DNA of 64,000 nt from Parvibaculum sp040390855 (GTDB lineage: Bacteria; Pseudomonadota; Alphaproteobacteria; Parvibaculales; Parvibaculaceae): assembly GCA_040390855.1 (NCBI GenBank), contig JAZJXO010000031.1, positions 40,013-104,012 of the forward strand. The letters run 5' to 3'. The translations under genes and the position numbers were made by a program. A model generated the notes under the pieces. The model was not told the DNA's origin. It did no database searches and saw only the letters and a list, made by a program, of their open reading frames with translations. Shown here one piece after another: positions 35,186 through 44,501 of this stretch (position 1 is the stretch's first letter; each line of letters opens with the position of its first letter).

Positions 35186-35204
35186 CCATTAAATCCGTAT
35201 ACCC
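35181..35204 (-). repeat. Right terminal inverted repeat of the ISL3-type element
   Basis: Reverse-complement partner of 31833-31856, followed directly by the AAATTAAG duplication. Confidence 0.88.
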
Positions 35205-35212
35205 AAATTAAG
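35205..35212 (+). repeat. Target-site duplication, right copy
   Basis: AAATTAAG, identical to 31825-31832. Confidence 0.9.
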
Positions 35213-35301
35213 TTGCGTTGCTGGGCAAACGCAGCATAGAAGGTTCTAAGCAGTTGGCCTGTTTGGCTCAACGGATGGAATTGCACGAGTATTGCGCTTC
35301 G

Positions 35302-35634
35302 ATGTTTAGACGCGGATTTATCGTTTTGGCTCTTTTTGTCGCAGTGCTTGCAAATAGCACTGGGGCTGTCGCTATGTGCGCGCCAAGCGATGCCGTGTGT
35401 AAGAGCCTACAATCATCTGCCGAACTCGGTTCGTTTGATGAAAAGGGTAACGAAGGACTTTTGGAGAGCGATCTCCTCGAGAGCGCTTGCAATTCTTCTC
35501 ATCAATTGGGGCTTGGTTCCGCGTCGGATTTCTGTCCGACTTCTGACGTGAAATCCATGGAACGGTATTTTACCTGCCATTGCGCGTGGTCTGGATCTGA
35601 ACCCGCTCCCAATCCTGAGCCACCTTCCGCCTGA
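35302..35634 (+). CDS. Small Cys-rich exported protein ahead of the czc operon
   Basis: From ATG 35302 the product has 110 residues: a signal peptide (GFIVLALFVAVLANSTGAVA) and a mature part with six cysteines (MCAPSDAVCKSL; LESACNSS; DFCPTS; YFTCHCAWSG) ending in PAPNPEPPSA. Size, cysteines and the proline tail resemble the other small exported proteins in this island. An earlier in-frame start (35275) would lengthen the n-region. It is the first gene before the czcC-like gene (68-nt gap) and is probably co-transcribed. Confidence 0.6.
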   Translation: MFRRGFIVLALFVAVLANSTGAVAMCAPSDAVCKSLQSSAELGSFDEKGNEGLLESDLLESACNSSHQLGLGSASDFCPTSDVKSMERYFTCHCAWSGSEPAPNPEPPSA

Positions 35635-35702
35635 AATGAGATGCCTTAGCGAGTTGGCGTTAGCGCCGACTTTTGCGTCGCACCTATTTTCAGGAATAAA
35701 CC

Positions 35703-36959
35703 ATGTTACGTGCTATTCAGGCAGCGTTTCTGTCCGTTGCTCTATTTGTGCCGGTTGCTGCAAAAGCGGCTGAGCTCATCACGGCTGATCACGCTATCGT
35801 TCTGGCCATCAATGTTGACCCTTCAATCAAAGCAGCAGAGGCAGGCGCAGATGCTTCGATGGCAGGCTTCAGGCAAGCCGAGAGATTGCCCAATCCGACA
35901 GTCGGTATGGAGATAGAAAACTTCGGCGGGAGTGGTTCGGTCGCTGGCCTGCGGAGCGCGGAATACACACTGGCCTATGGTCAAACCGTCGAGTTGGGCG
36001 GGGATCGTGGCGCACGCAAAGCCATGGCGAGCGGTAACGTCAAACTTGCGAATGCGCAACTGGTCATACAACGCCTCGATACTGCAAAGTCAGTACGTGA
36101 TGCCTACATTGTCGCCTTATCAAACGAGGCAAAACTGGAACTAATTCGTGAGCGCGTTCGCTTTGCACAACACATTATCCGCGCGGTCAATCAGCGTGCA
36201 AACAAAGGTCGCGACTCTGCGATGGCCGTGCATCAGGCTCAGGCGAGTATCGCGCAAGTCGAAGCGGACCTTGTGCAAGCTGAACGCAACTATCAGCAAT
36301 CCCGTATGCAACTTGCGTCACTTTGGAATGGTGTTGATGACGGCTTTGTTTTGGACAAGTCGGCGTTTCGCGAGCCAGCTAATGATGTAGGCATCGTCCC
36401 AGCGGTAGCAGAGCAGAGCTTCCCCGATTTGGAATTATACGAAGCGCTTTCAAATCGAGCGAGCGCCGGGATTAAGCTTGAGCAAGCGCGCGCGATTCCC
36501 GATCCTGAGTTCAGCGGCGGGATCAGGCGCTTTGAAGGCACCGACGAAACGGCTTTTCTTGTTGGCGTATCGATCCCATTCCCTGTTCTCGATTCAAATC
36601 GGAACAATATAGATCGGGCGCAATCGGAACTCCTTCAGGCTGATCTATCCAAAGTTTCCGCCCATCGCAAGCTCACTCAGCAGTTGGCGGTTGTGACCGC
36701 TGATCGTGATAATGCACGAATTGAGATTTCCACTCTCAGGGCAAACGTGATCCCGCAAGCGGAAGAGGCACTCCGTCTCGCCAAGAGCGGTTACGACCAA
36801 GGCGCATTCTCGTATTTGGAAGTAACAGATGCCTCACGCAATCTGAATGTCGTTCAAGAACGCCTGGTTGAGGCACTTCAGAGATATCATATCAGCGAGA
36901 CAAGCATTGCTCGCCTGACAGGGCAGAGCACGAGCGCTACCGCGGCACCACGTCCGTAA
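35703..36959 (+). CDS. czcC: Outer-membrane efflux protein, CzcC/TolC type
   Basis: This 418-residue protein has a signal peptide ending AAKAAE and two TolC-type helical hairpin halves. The first runs DHAIVLAINVDPSIKAAEAG to QMQLASLW; the second starts at AEQSFPDLELYEALSNRASA and has IRRFEGTDETAFLVGVSIPF. It would form the outer-membrane channel of the RND exporter encoded next. The substrate class is set by CzcA downstream. Confidence 0.87.
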   Translation: MLRAIQAAFLSVALFVPVAAKAAELITADHAIVLAINVDPSIKAAEAGADASMAGFRQAERLPNPTVGMEIENFGGSGSVAGLRSAEYTLAYGQTVELGGDRGARKAMASGNVKLANAQLVIQRLDTAKSVRDAYIVALSNEAKLELIRERVRFAQHIIRAVNQRANKGRDSAMAVHQAQASIAQVEADLVQAERNYQQSRMQLASLWNGVDDGFVLDKSAFREPANDVGIVPAVAEQSFPDLELYEALSNRASAGIKLEQARAIPDPEFSGGIRRFEGTDETAFLVGVSIPFPVLDSNRNNIDRAQSELLQADLSKVSAHRKLTQQLAVVTADRDNARIEISTLRANVIPQAEEALRLAKSGYDQGAFSYLEVTDASRNLNVVQERLVEALQRYHISETSIARLTGQSTSATAAPRP

Positions 36960-37085
36960 GCCAACAATATCATGATGGTGGATCAACACGCTCCGTCGTC
37001 GCCTTTTCACAAACAGATTTAATGCCGCAGCGCCATTCCGTGAGCGCAGCGCATTTCAACAATACCCGGCAATAGGAGAAAGAAT

Positions 37086-38366
37086 ATGACGAGACGAAAT
37101 CTTACGGTGATTGCTCTGGTGCTTTTGCTTATTGGCGGCGGCTATTGGTACTTCGCAGGAAGCGATGACCATGAGAGCGCAGACCACGCGCATACTGAGG
37201 CAGGTGGCGAAGATGAGCACGGTGCAGAAGAAGCCGATTTTGAACGCGGACCGAACAACGGGCGCCTGCTCAAGAAAGATGACTTCTCTCTGGAGATTAC
37301 AGTTTTTGAAAGCGGAGTGCCGCCACAGTTTCGAGTCATTGCCTATGTCGATGGCAAGCCAATCGATCCATCTACTGTGCAGCTTTCAATGGAGTTGACC
37401 CGGCTTGACGGCGAAGTAAACCCGTTCACGTTTGTTGTAAAAGATGGCGTGCTGGTGGGTGATGGAACGGTCGAAGAACCACACTCGTTTGACGTCAGGG
37501 TGAAAGCTCTCCACGACGGGCAGACGTATGATTGGGCGTATGATTCATACGAAGGCCGGACAACGATCAATGCGGAAGCCGCCGATAATTCCGGTCTGAA
37601 GGCAGAGCCCGTTGGTCCCGCGACAATACGCGAAACCATTGCCCTGACAGGGCGAGTCGCACTCAACCCAAACACGACCGCCGAACTCAAAGCGAGGTTC
37701 CCCGGCATTGTCCGTAAGGTAAATATGGAACTCGGTGCGTTGGTCAATGCAGGCGATGTGCTTGCCACAATTGAAAGCAATGAGAGCTTACAAGTCTACG
37801 AATTGAAATCGCCTGTATCCGGCGTCGTCTTGAGCCGCAATGCTAGCGTGGGCGAGGTCGCGGGCGATGAACCGCTCTTTACGGTTGCAAACCTCTTGGA
37901 CGTTTGGGCGGAGTTTCATGTTTTCTCAAGAGATATGGACAAGGTGAAGGTGGGCCAGATGGTCACAGTGCGCGGTGTCGAAGGAAAAGTCGAAACGCTT
38001 GGCACAATCGCTTCTTTGCTACCGATTACAGAGGCGTCCAGTCAGACAGTTGTGGCACGCGTTATTGTCGATAATGCTCATGGACATTGGCGCTCAGGCA
38101 TGACTGTTCGCGGTGATGTCATTGTGAACGAGCGTGAGGTGCCGCTCGCGGTGAAGACGAGTGGCCTGCAACGGTTTCGTGATTTTGTGGTGGTGTTTGC
38201 GCAGGTCGGTGAGACTTATGAAGTGCGCATGTTGGAGTTGGGCGCAAATGACGGCCAATGGGCCGAGGTGTTGAGCGGGATAAAGCCCGGCACGAACTAC
38301 GTCAGTGAAAATAGCTTCCTGATTCGTGCCGATATCGAAAAATCCGGCGCAAGCCACGACCATTAA
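37086..38366 (+). CDS. czcB: RND periplasmic adaptor, CzcB type
   Basis: This 426-residue membrane-fusion protein has one N-terminal span (VIALVLLLIGGGYWYF) followed at once by a His/Asp/Glu-rich segment (DDHESADHAHTEAGGEDEHG). This is the metal-binding patch seen in CzcB-like adaptors. Beyond it lie the lipoyl/hairpin motif (FPGIVRKVNMELGALVNAGD...YELKSPVSGVVLSRNASVGE) and a beta-barrel domain. It ends SGASHDH. The czcA start is 13 nt downstream. Confidence 0.88.
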   Translation: MTRRNLTVIALVLLLIGGGYWYFAGSDDHESADHAHTEAGGEDEHGAEEADFERGPNNGRLLKKDDFSLEITVFESGVPPQFRVIAYVDGKPIDPSTVQLSMELTRLDGEVNPFTFVVKDGVLVGDGTVEEPHSFDVRVKALHDGQTYDWAYDSYEGRTTINAEAADNSGLKAEPVGPATIRETIALTGRVALNPNTTAELKARFPGIVRKVNMELGALVNAGDVLATIESNESLQVYELKSPVSGVVLSRNASVGEVAGDEPLFTVANLLDVWAEFHVFSRDMDKVKVGQMVTVRGVEGKVETLGTIASLLPITEASSQTVVARVIVDNAHGHWRSGMTVRGDVIVNEREVPLAVKTSGLQRFRDFVVVFAQVGETYEVRMLELGANDGQWAEVLSGIKPGTNYVSENSFLIRADIEKSGASHDH

Positions 38367-38379
38367 GGAGGGCGTCATT

Positions 38380-41300
38380 ATGCTCGAGCACCTCATACAT
38401 TTTTCGATCCGTCAGAGATGGTTGGTTATGATCATCGTCGTCGCGCTCAGTGCTGTCGGCGTTTACAACTTTAATCAGCTACCAATTGATGCTGTTCCCG
38501 ACATCACTAACGTGCAGGTGCAGGTCAATACCGAGGCACCGGGCTTCTCGCCTCTGGAAGCTGAGCAACGCGTGACCTATCCCATCGAAACCGCAATCGC
38601 GGGATTGCCGGGATTGCACTACACGCGATCTTTATCTCGCTATGGACTAAGTCAGGTCACCGTTGTGTTTCAGGACGGTACGGACATCTATTTTGCGCGG
38701 CAACTGATCGCTGAACGGTTGCAACAGGTGAAGAGCCAAATTCCCAGTGATCTTGAGCCCACGATGGGACCGATCGCGACGGGTCTTGGCGAAATTTTTA
38801 TGTATACGGTTGAATCCGTTGAAGGCGCAAAAAAGTCCGACGGAAGCGACTGGTCGCCAACGGACCTGCGTGAGTTACAAGATTGGGTTGTCAAACCCCA
38901 ACTGCGTAATTTGAAAGGTGTGACCGAAGTCAACACAATCGGTGGCTTTGAAAAACAGTTTCACGTCACGCCATACCCAGAAAAACTTTTATCTTTCGGC
39001 CTGACTATCGCCGACGTAATGACGGCGCTTGAAAGGAATAACGGCAATATCGGTGCGGGTTACATTGAAAAGAATGGTGAGCAGTATCTCATCCGTGTTC
39101 CGGGGCAGGTTCAATCGATTGAAGACATAAGCCGGATCATTGTCGCGCAGCGTGACGAGTTGACCATCCGTATTCTCGATGTGGCGGATGTCCTTATGGG
39201 CGAAGAGCTGCGGACAGGCGCGGCCACTCAGAACGGCAAGGAAGTTGTGCTTGGCACAGTCTTCATGTTGCTTGGTGAGAATAGCCGCGAGGTTTCGCAG
39301 CGCGTGGCAAAGCAGCTCGGAGAAATTAGTCGCAGTCTTCCCGAAGGCGTCATTACCAAGACGGTTTATGACCGAACAACGCTCGTTGATCGCACGATTG
39401 CGACCGTCCAAAAAAATCTTTGGGAAGGCGCGTTACTGGTTGTTGTGATTTTATTTTTGCTGTTAGGCAATATACGGGCTGCACTGATTACAGCGGCTGT
39501 CATTCCGATCACCATGTTGATGACCATAAGCGGGATGGTGGCCAACAAAGTTTCTGGCAATTTGATGAGCCTCGGCGCTTTGGACTTTGGCCTGATCGTC
39601 GATGGTGCCGTGATTATTATCGAAAACTGTTTGCGGCGTTTCGGTATGGAGCAACATAAGCTCGGTCGGTTGCTGACCAAGGAAGAGCGTTTTTCCTTGG
39701 CGTCTCTCGCAACAGCCGAAGTGGTGAAGCCCAGCCTCTACGGTGTCATCATCATCACCGTAGTGTACATACCGATTTTTGCGCTGACGGGCGTGGAAGG
39801 AAAAATGTTCCAGCCGATGGCCTTTACAGTGGTCACGGCGCTCTTAGCTGCGTTGCTTTTGTCATTCACATTCGTTCCTGCGGCGGTTGCACTTTTCGTT
39901 ACCGGAAGGGTGGAAGAAAAAGAGAATTTCATACTTCGCAAGGCGCGGGAATGGTATGAGCCGAACCTTCATTTTGCTTTGCGCAACAGTAAGAAGATGG
40001 CATTGGGCGGATTGATTCTTGTGATCTTCAGTGGCATCGGTGCATCGCGTATGGGGGCGGAGTTTATCCCAAGCCTCGATGAAGGTGATATTGCTCTTCA
40101 TGCGTTGCGGATACCCGGAACGAGCCTTACTCAAGCAGTGAAGATGCAAAAGGCGCTTGAAGAACGCATCAAGAAGTTTCCTGAAGTCAAAGAGGTGTTT
40201 GCGAAACTTGGCACAGCAGAAGTGGCGACCGATCCCATGCCGCCGAGTGTGGCGGATGCCTTTGTGATTTTGAAGGATCGATCAGAATGGCCTGATCCAA
40301 GCAAGCCGAAGGTCACTTTGGTGAATGAGATGGAAAAAGCCGTTAAGGAAATTCCGGGCAATAACTACGAGTTTACGCAACCTATTCAGATGCGTTTCAA
40401 TGAGTTGATATCCGGCGTGCGCAGCGACGTTGCCGTAAAGGTCTATGGCGATGATCTCGAAACGTTGTTGGAGTATGGCGAGAAAATTGAAGCGGTGATT
40501 GCCACGATTCCGGGTGCCGCCGACGTCAAGACAGAGCAAATCACGGGCTTGCCGGTGTTGAGTATCAAGCCGGATCGTGATGCGCTTGATCGCTACGGGA
40601 TGAATGTTGCCGACGTGCAGGAAGTTGTCGAAGTTGCGACCGGCGGCAAAGCCGTTGGTCAGATATTCGAAGGCGACCGACGTTTCGATCTTATTGTGCG
40701 ATTGCCGGAGGTGTTGCGGAACGATTTGGAAGCGTTGAAGCGCCTTCCCATACCTGTGCCGACGTTCGCCACAGATGACCCGCATCCGTTTGGCTATGTC
40801 CCGTTATCGGAAGTGGCGAGTATCGAAATCGCTCCGGGACCAAACCAGATCAGCCGTGAGAATGGCAAGAGGCGGGTTGTTGTGACCGCCAACGTGCGCG
40901 AACGTGATCTTGCTTCGTTTGTGTCGGAGTTACAGCTCTCGGTGCGTGACAAAGTTGAGCTTCCGGCGGGTTACTGGGTTGAGTATGGTGGCACGTTCGA
41001 ACAGCTGATTTCCGCCAGCAAGCGATTGCAGATTGTCGTGCCGGTGGCGCTTCTGCTGATTTTTTTCTTGTTGTTCTCATTGTTCAAATCCACACGAGAT
41101 TCCCTGATTGTCTTTTCCGGCGTGCCTCTGGCCCTTACTGGTGGTGTTCTGGCATTGGCATTGCGAGGCATTCCGCTGTCTATTTCAGCGGGTGTTGGTT
41201 TCATCGCGCTTTCCGGCGTGGCGGTGCTGAATGGCGTGGTCATGGTTTCCTTCATTCGCAAATTGCTGGATGAGGGGCTCGGGATTGATGAAGCCATTGT

Positions 41301-41523
41301 TGAAGGTGCGTTGACGCGTTTGCGTCCGGTTCTAATGACCGCGCTTGTGGCAAGCTTAGGTTTCGTACCAATGGCGCTCAATGTAGGAGCGGGTTCTGAA
41401 GTTCAGAGGCCGCTCGCGACCGTTGTTATTGGCGGTGTCATTTCTTCAACGATATTGACGCTCTTGGTCTTGCCAGCTCTTTATCGCCTCTTACATCGTG
41501 ATGAGCGGGATTTTAAAGAGTGA
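38380..41523 (+). CDS. czcA: Heavy-metal RND pump, CzcA type (Zn/Co/Cd class)
   Basis: This 1047-residue proton-driven inner-membrane pump starts at ATG 38380 behind AAGGAGG. The fourth span has ALDFGLIVDGAVIIIEN near residues 400-416. The D-F-G-x3-D-G-A-V form is the signature of divalent-cation (CzcA) pumps rather than Cu/Ag pumps. The periplasmic Met triad of CusA is absent (ALHALRIPG, PMPPSVADAF, MRFNELISGV in its place). It exports from periplasm to outside with CzcB and CzcC. No regulator is beside it. Confidence 0.92.
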   Translation: MLEHLIHFSIRQRWLVMIIVVALSAVGVYNFNQLPIDAVPDITNVQVQVNTEAPGFSPLEAEQRVTYPIETAIAGLPGLHYTRSLSRYGLSQVTVVFQDGTDIYFARQLIAERLQQVKSQIPSDLEPTMGPIATGLGEIFMYTVESVEGAKKSDGSDWSPTDLRELQDWVVKPQLRNLKGVTEVNTIGGFEKQFHVTPYPEKLLSFGLTIADVMTALERNNGNIGAGYIEKNGEQYLIRVPGQVQSIEDISRIIVAQRDELTIRILDVADVLMGEELRTGAATQNGKEVVLGTVFMLLGENSREVSQRVAKQLGEISRSLPEGVITKTVYDRTTLVDRTIATVQKNLWEGALLVVVILFLLLGNIRAALITAAVIPITMLMTISGMVANKVSGNLMSLGALDFGLIVDGAVIIIENCLRRFGMEQHKLGRLLTKEERFSLASLATAEVVKPSLYGVIIITVVYIPIFALTGVEGKMFQPMAFTVVTALLAALLLSFTFVPAAVALFVTGRVEEKENFILRKAREWYEPNLHFALRNSKKMALGGLILVIFSGIGASRMGAEFIPSLDEGDIALHALRIPGTSLTQAVKMQKALEERIKKFPEVKEVFAKLGTAEVATDPMPPSVADAFVILKDRSEWPDPSKPKVTLVNEMEKAVKEIPGNNYEFTQPIQMRFNELISGVRSDVAVKVYGDDLETLLEYGEKIEAVIATIPGAADVKTEQITGLPVLSIKPDRDALDRYGMNVADVQEVVEVATGGKAVGQIFEGDRRFDLIVRLPEVLRNDLEALKRLPIPVPTFATDDPHPFGYVPLSEVASIEIAPGPNQISRENGKRRVVVTANVRERDLASFVSELQLSVRDKVELPAGYWVEYGGTFEQLISASKRLQIVVPVALLLIFFLLFSLFKSTRDSLIVFSGVPLALTGGVLALALRGIPLSISAGVGFIALSGVAVLNGVVMVSFIRKLLDEGLGIDEAIVEGALTRLRPVLMTALVASLGFVPMALNVGAGSEVQRPLATVVIGGVISSTILTLLVLPALYRLLHRDERDFKE

Positions 41524-41604
41524 ATTGAGGGGCAAATGGAGAGAATGTAGGTAGCTAGTTAGTGGTGGCTGGTTTCACTTGCACCGATGCAACTGCCTTA
41601 AATG

Positions 41605-42720
41605 CTAGACAGGTGTCCGATCATTCAAGCTAGCTTTCTTAATGATAAAGTTCGTGAGAGGCCGCTTCCAACGAAGTGCCGGACTTTCTACGAGGTGCCA
41701 AGACATAATTGCTAAAGGAAGGGTGGTTGCCACCACTGCCCCAAACATCTGAATGGGTGTTAAATCTGGTACGAGACTGATGAGCGTCTGTTGTACAGGG
41801 AAGGCGTATATGTAGATGCCGTATGAATAGTCGCCAGATTTATTGAACAGTCGAATTGTGCCATCTGGCACAAAGGCCAGCCAGAAAGTGGCATAGGCCG
41901 TCGTCGCATACAGCAGGAATGGATATATAGCCTGGCCAAAAGCGAAGCTGGTAATGGCGATCAACCCAACAACGCCGATCCAGTGAATGGGAATGTGCGC
42001 GCGGTATTGGTACGCAACAACACCCAACCCAAAACACAGTCCAAATCTTACGAAATGTCCCAAGACAATTGTTTTGTCATGCGCAATCGGCAGGAGGGAC
42101 AAAATCAACAGTCCTATGCCCGCGAGAGCGGCAAGAGCGGCGAAAGTCTTAGGTCGAGTAAAGAGACCCAAAGCACCAACTGCGGCGAGGATGACATAAC
42201 AGATTAGTTCGTATCTCAATGTCCAGAGTGATCCATTGACCGTTATTGGTTGGGGTGTCATTAGAAAGAGACCCGGCAGAGTTCCGCTCGGTTCTGCTAA
42301 GCTCGCCGTAATTGTCAGGTAGGCATATGTTGCCGGCGAGGTCAGATACTCGACCGCGGGGAGTGCCGTCATTGTCGCGCCCAAAACAAACGTCACAAAC
42401 AGGGTGCTGATAACAATGCCTGGATAGATCCGAAGCCCCCGCGCAGTCGCAAAACCTATGAGAGAGCTGCTCCGTCTCCAAGATTGAGTGACCAAAAATC
42501 CGCTGATAACAAAAAATGTATTCACGGCGTGATACCCGATTGAAAAACCGGTCTCGGTGATCAGAGGGCGCGCCGAAGGGTCTCCGGTTGTAATCAGGTA
42601 ACTATGCGACAAGGCAACAGCCACAGCCGCCAGTACACGGATCAAGTTAAAATTGTTGTCACGTCCTTGATTGAGTTCGCCTAGTGACGCGATTGCCCAA
42701 CCATCTCTATTTCCGATCAT
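41605..42720 (-). CDS. Acyltransferase 3 family membrane protein
   Basis: This 371-residue, roughly ten-span protein has the family's N-terminal motif NNFNLIRVLAAVAVALSHS with the catalytic His, then YHAVNTFFVISGFLVTQSWR and ARGLRIYPGIV. Such enzymes acylate sugars of surface polysaccharides or lipids. It lies on the opposite strand, between the czc operon and the copper cluster, with no sugar-biosynthesis partners. It looks like an unrelated passenger. Confidence 0.88.
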   Translation of the reverse strand: MIGNRDGWAIASLGELNQGRDNNFNLIRVLAAVAVALSHSYLITTGDPSARPLITETGFSIGYHAVNTFFVISGFLVTQSWRRSSSLIGFATARGLRIYPGIVISTLFVTFVLGATMTALPAVEYLTSPATYAYLTITASLAEPSGTLPGLFLMTPQPITVNGSLWTLRYELICYVILAAVGALGLFTRPKTFAALAALAGIGLLILSLLPIAHDKTIVLGHFVRFGLCFGLGVVAYQYRAHIPIHWIGVVGLIAITSFAFGQAIYPFLLYATTAYATFWLAFVPDGTIRLFNKSGDYSYGIYIYAFPVQQTLISLVPDLTPIQMFGAVVATTLPLAIMSWHLVESPALRWKRPLTNFIIKKASLNDRTPV

Positions 42721-42963
42721 TCCGTCACCTAATGTTTAAAGACGTCGCAGAAGATCGGATTGCCCGACAGGCGTAATCTCGAAGACAGTGATGGTGGTGG
42801 GATGCCACAAAATTACGGAGTAATGAAAAACGGCTCGCGCCAGGCTCGCTCGACGGGTTTCCTCTTTGCCTGCTGTTCAGGCCTCGGGGCTTGAGCATTT
42901 GGTATCAAACTGAAGCCGAAAATTTGTGCCCTAGCCCCGAAGAGGATCACCGCCAATTTTGCC
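42721..42963. other. Intergenic region
   Basis: About 240 bases lie between the acyltransferase gene and the copper cluster; no gene is supported. Confidence 0.35.
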
Positions 42964-43539
42964 CTAGTGTTGGTGAGGCGCACTTCCTGATGCGTCTTCA
43001 TGGCCCATATTCATGTGACCATTTGGGGGCGCTTGAGCAATAATTTCCTTGTATTTCTCAGGCGACATCGTTGGCAACGTCTGCAAGAACGCCACCATAC
43101 TCCAGATCGTCGCGTCGTCATGGTTGGACCCCCAGGCCGGCATCGCACTCATTTTGATGCCGTGCTTGATGACCCAGAACGCCACATTCGGTTCAACCGT
43201 CTTCGTAGAAAGGTTGGGTGGAATTGGATAAAGCCCGGCGCGAATTTCTGAATTACTCACCCCTGGGGATAGGTGGCAGCCAGAACACATTGCCGAGTAT
43301 TGCCCCGCGCCTTTTAGAATAAGATCCTTATCCTGAAGATCTGGAGGGGTAAGATCACCGGATCGAAATTCGATGGAGCGATCACGAAGCGTTTGAATGA
43401 GCGCGTACACCGGCTTTATGTGATGGTCGTCTGCTCCGATATTGTATAACCCCGAATAGACAAACAGCAGCCCGCCAAGAGCCAAAATAGAAATCGTGGC
43501 AAGGACTGTAATGCTATGATGTTTTATATGTTTTTTCAT
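42964..43539 (-). CDS. Cytochrome c of the copper cluster
   Basis: From ATG 43539 (AAGGAATAG upstream) this is a 191-residue protein with one N-terminal span (VLATISILALGGLLFVYSGL), and a class I heme site CSGCH in AGQYSAMCSGCHLSPGV. A likely axial Met lies in SAMPAWG. It ends in a His/Met-rich tail (GHMNMGHEDASGSAPHQH). It is probably membrane-anchored and periplasmic. Membrane-anchored c-type cytochromes often follow copAB in alphaproteobacteria; an electron-transfer role in copper oxidation is inferred. Its start lies inside the last codons of copB (12-nt overlap region with the ORF end near 43551). Confidence 0.85.
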   Translation of the reverse strand: MKKHIKHHSITVLATISILALGGLLFVYSGLYNIGADDHHIKPVYALIQTLRDRSIEFRSGDLTPPDLQDKDLILKGAGQYSAMCSGCHLSPGVSNSEIRAGLYPIPPNLSTKTVEPNVAFWVIKHGIKMSAMPAWGSNHDDATIWSMVAFLQTLPTMSPEKYKEIIAQAPPNGHMNMGHEDASGSAPHQH

Positions 43540-43550
43540 TTCTCTATTCC

Positions 43551-44501
43551 TTAAAACCAAAGGCGAATACCGGCCACCAATTGAGGGTCATATGCGTTTT
43601 CACCGTCCGCGCGCGCGAAATCTGCGGTGCGACCGAATTTGCGGACCAAATTCATACCAACATATGGCGCAAATTGGCGTCGAATTTCATATCGCAATCG
43701 GAGACCCAATTGCACGTCGGACAATCCGCGCCCGACACCTCTCGCTGGGTCATCCTTTGAGTAGAGATTTGCCTCTAGTTCGGGCTGCAGGATCAATTTC
43801 TGTGTAAAGAGGATTTCATAGCTGGCCTGAAGACGCGTTGCCATGCGCCCTGATGGGCCAACGTAGCCGGTGGCGCGTAGTTCAAACCAATAGGGCGAAA
43901 GGCCTTGTACGCCGAATGCAAGCCAGTCTCGGCTTGGGCCCACGCCGAAGTCGTGGCGAATACCGAGCTGGCTTCCCCAAAAAATTCCAATTGTGTGGTT
44001 CCAGAATGCCTCAACATTGGCATCCATAATCCGACCGGAACTCCCTTCGCCCTCTGTTCTAACCCAGAATTTGTTTTCGTCGTTGCCGTACCAGCCCTCG
44101 GCACCCCATGCCACGCCGTGGCCATTGCGCCCTGAATAGGCTTCGAGTTGATCGATGAGCACCATGCCTATCAGTTTGCTTCCACCCATTTCGGGTTTCA
44201 TGGATCCATAGCCAACGCCGTCTGAGTAATCTGGGCTTCGTGCATTGGCAGGCGCACTCCCTCCTTGCATCGGGCCCATCGACATCTCCGACATCGAGTT
44301 ATCATTTGTGGTGGCTTTCGTGTCTGAGCTTTTCATGTCGCCATGTTCGCTACTGCCACCATGTTGCATGGCAGGCATATGCTTGTCTGGCGATATCGAT
44401 TCAGCGCTGAAGGCGCCGCCGCTTGATACTGATGAACCCAAAAGGATTGCCAAGGAAAACGTGATGTGACGCATCCACGAACTATTGAAGGAGATATTCA
44501 T
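43551..44501 (-). CDS. copB: Copper resistance outer-membrane protein CopB/PcoB
   Basis: This 316-residue protein starts at ATG 44501, overlapping the copA stop (ATGA). A signal peptide is followed by a Met/His-rich linker (DKHMPAMQHGGSSEHGDMKS; SMSEMSMGPMQGG). A beta-barrel domain follows with the CopB hallmarks WGAEGWYGNDENKFWVRTEG and GIRHDFGVGPSRDW, ending in an aromatic residue (IRLWF) as outer-membrane barrels do. It probably binds copper at the outer membrane next to CopA. Confidence 0.92.
   Translation of the reverse strand: MNISFNSSWMRHITFSLAILLGSSVSSGGAFSAESISPDKHMPAMQHGGSSEHGDMKSSDTKATTNDNSMSEMSMGPMQGGSAPANARSPDYSDGVGYGSMKPEMGGSKLIGMVLIDQLEAYSGRNGHGVAWGAEGWYGNDENKFWVRTEGEGSSGRIMDANVEAFWNHTIGIFWGSQLGIRHDFGVGPSRDWLAFGVQGLSPYWFELRATGYVGPSGRMATRLQASYEILFTQKLILQPELEANLYSKDDPARGVGRGLSDVQLGLRLRYEIRRQFAPYVGMNLVRKFGRTADFARADGENAYDPQLVAGIRLWF

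Larger units (their letters stand above)
31833..35204. mobile_element. ISPpu12-like ISL3-family transposon with metal-resistance cargo
   Basis: The 3372-bp element starts and ends with matching inverted repeats: 31833-31856 begins GGGTAAGCGGATTAAATGG, and 35181-35204 read in reverse begins GGGTATACGGATTTAATGG, with 21 of 24 positions equal. It is flanked by the 8-bp duplication AAATTAAG, the length typical of ISL3 elements. It carries a PbrR/CadR-like regulator, a CDF-type transporter, lspA and an ISL3 transposase, the same gene set as ISPpu12 of Pseudomonas. An intact duplication implies recent insertion, most likely from a gammaproteobacterial source. Confidence 0.93.
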
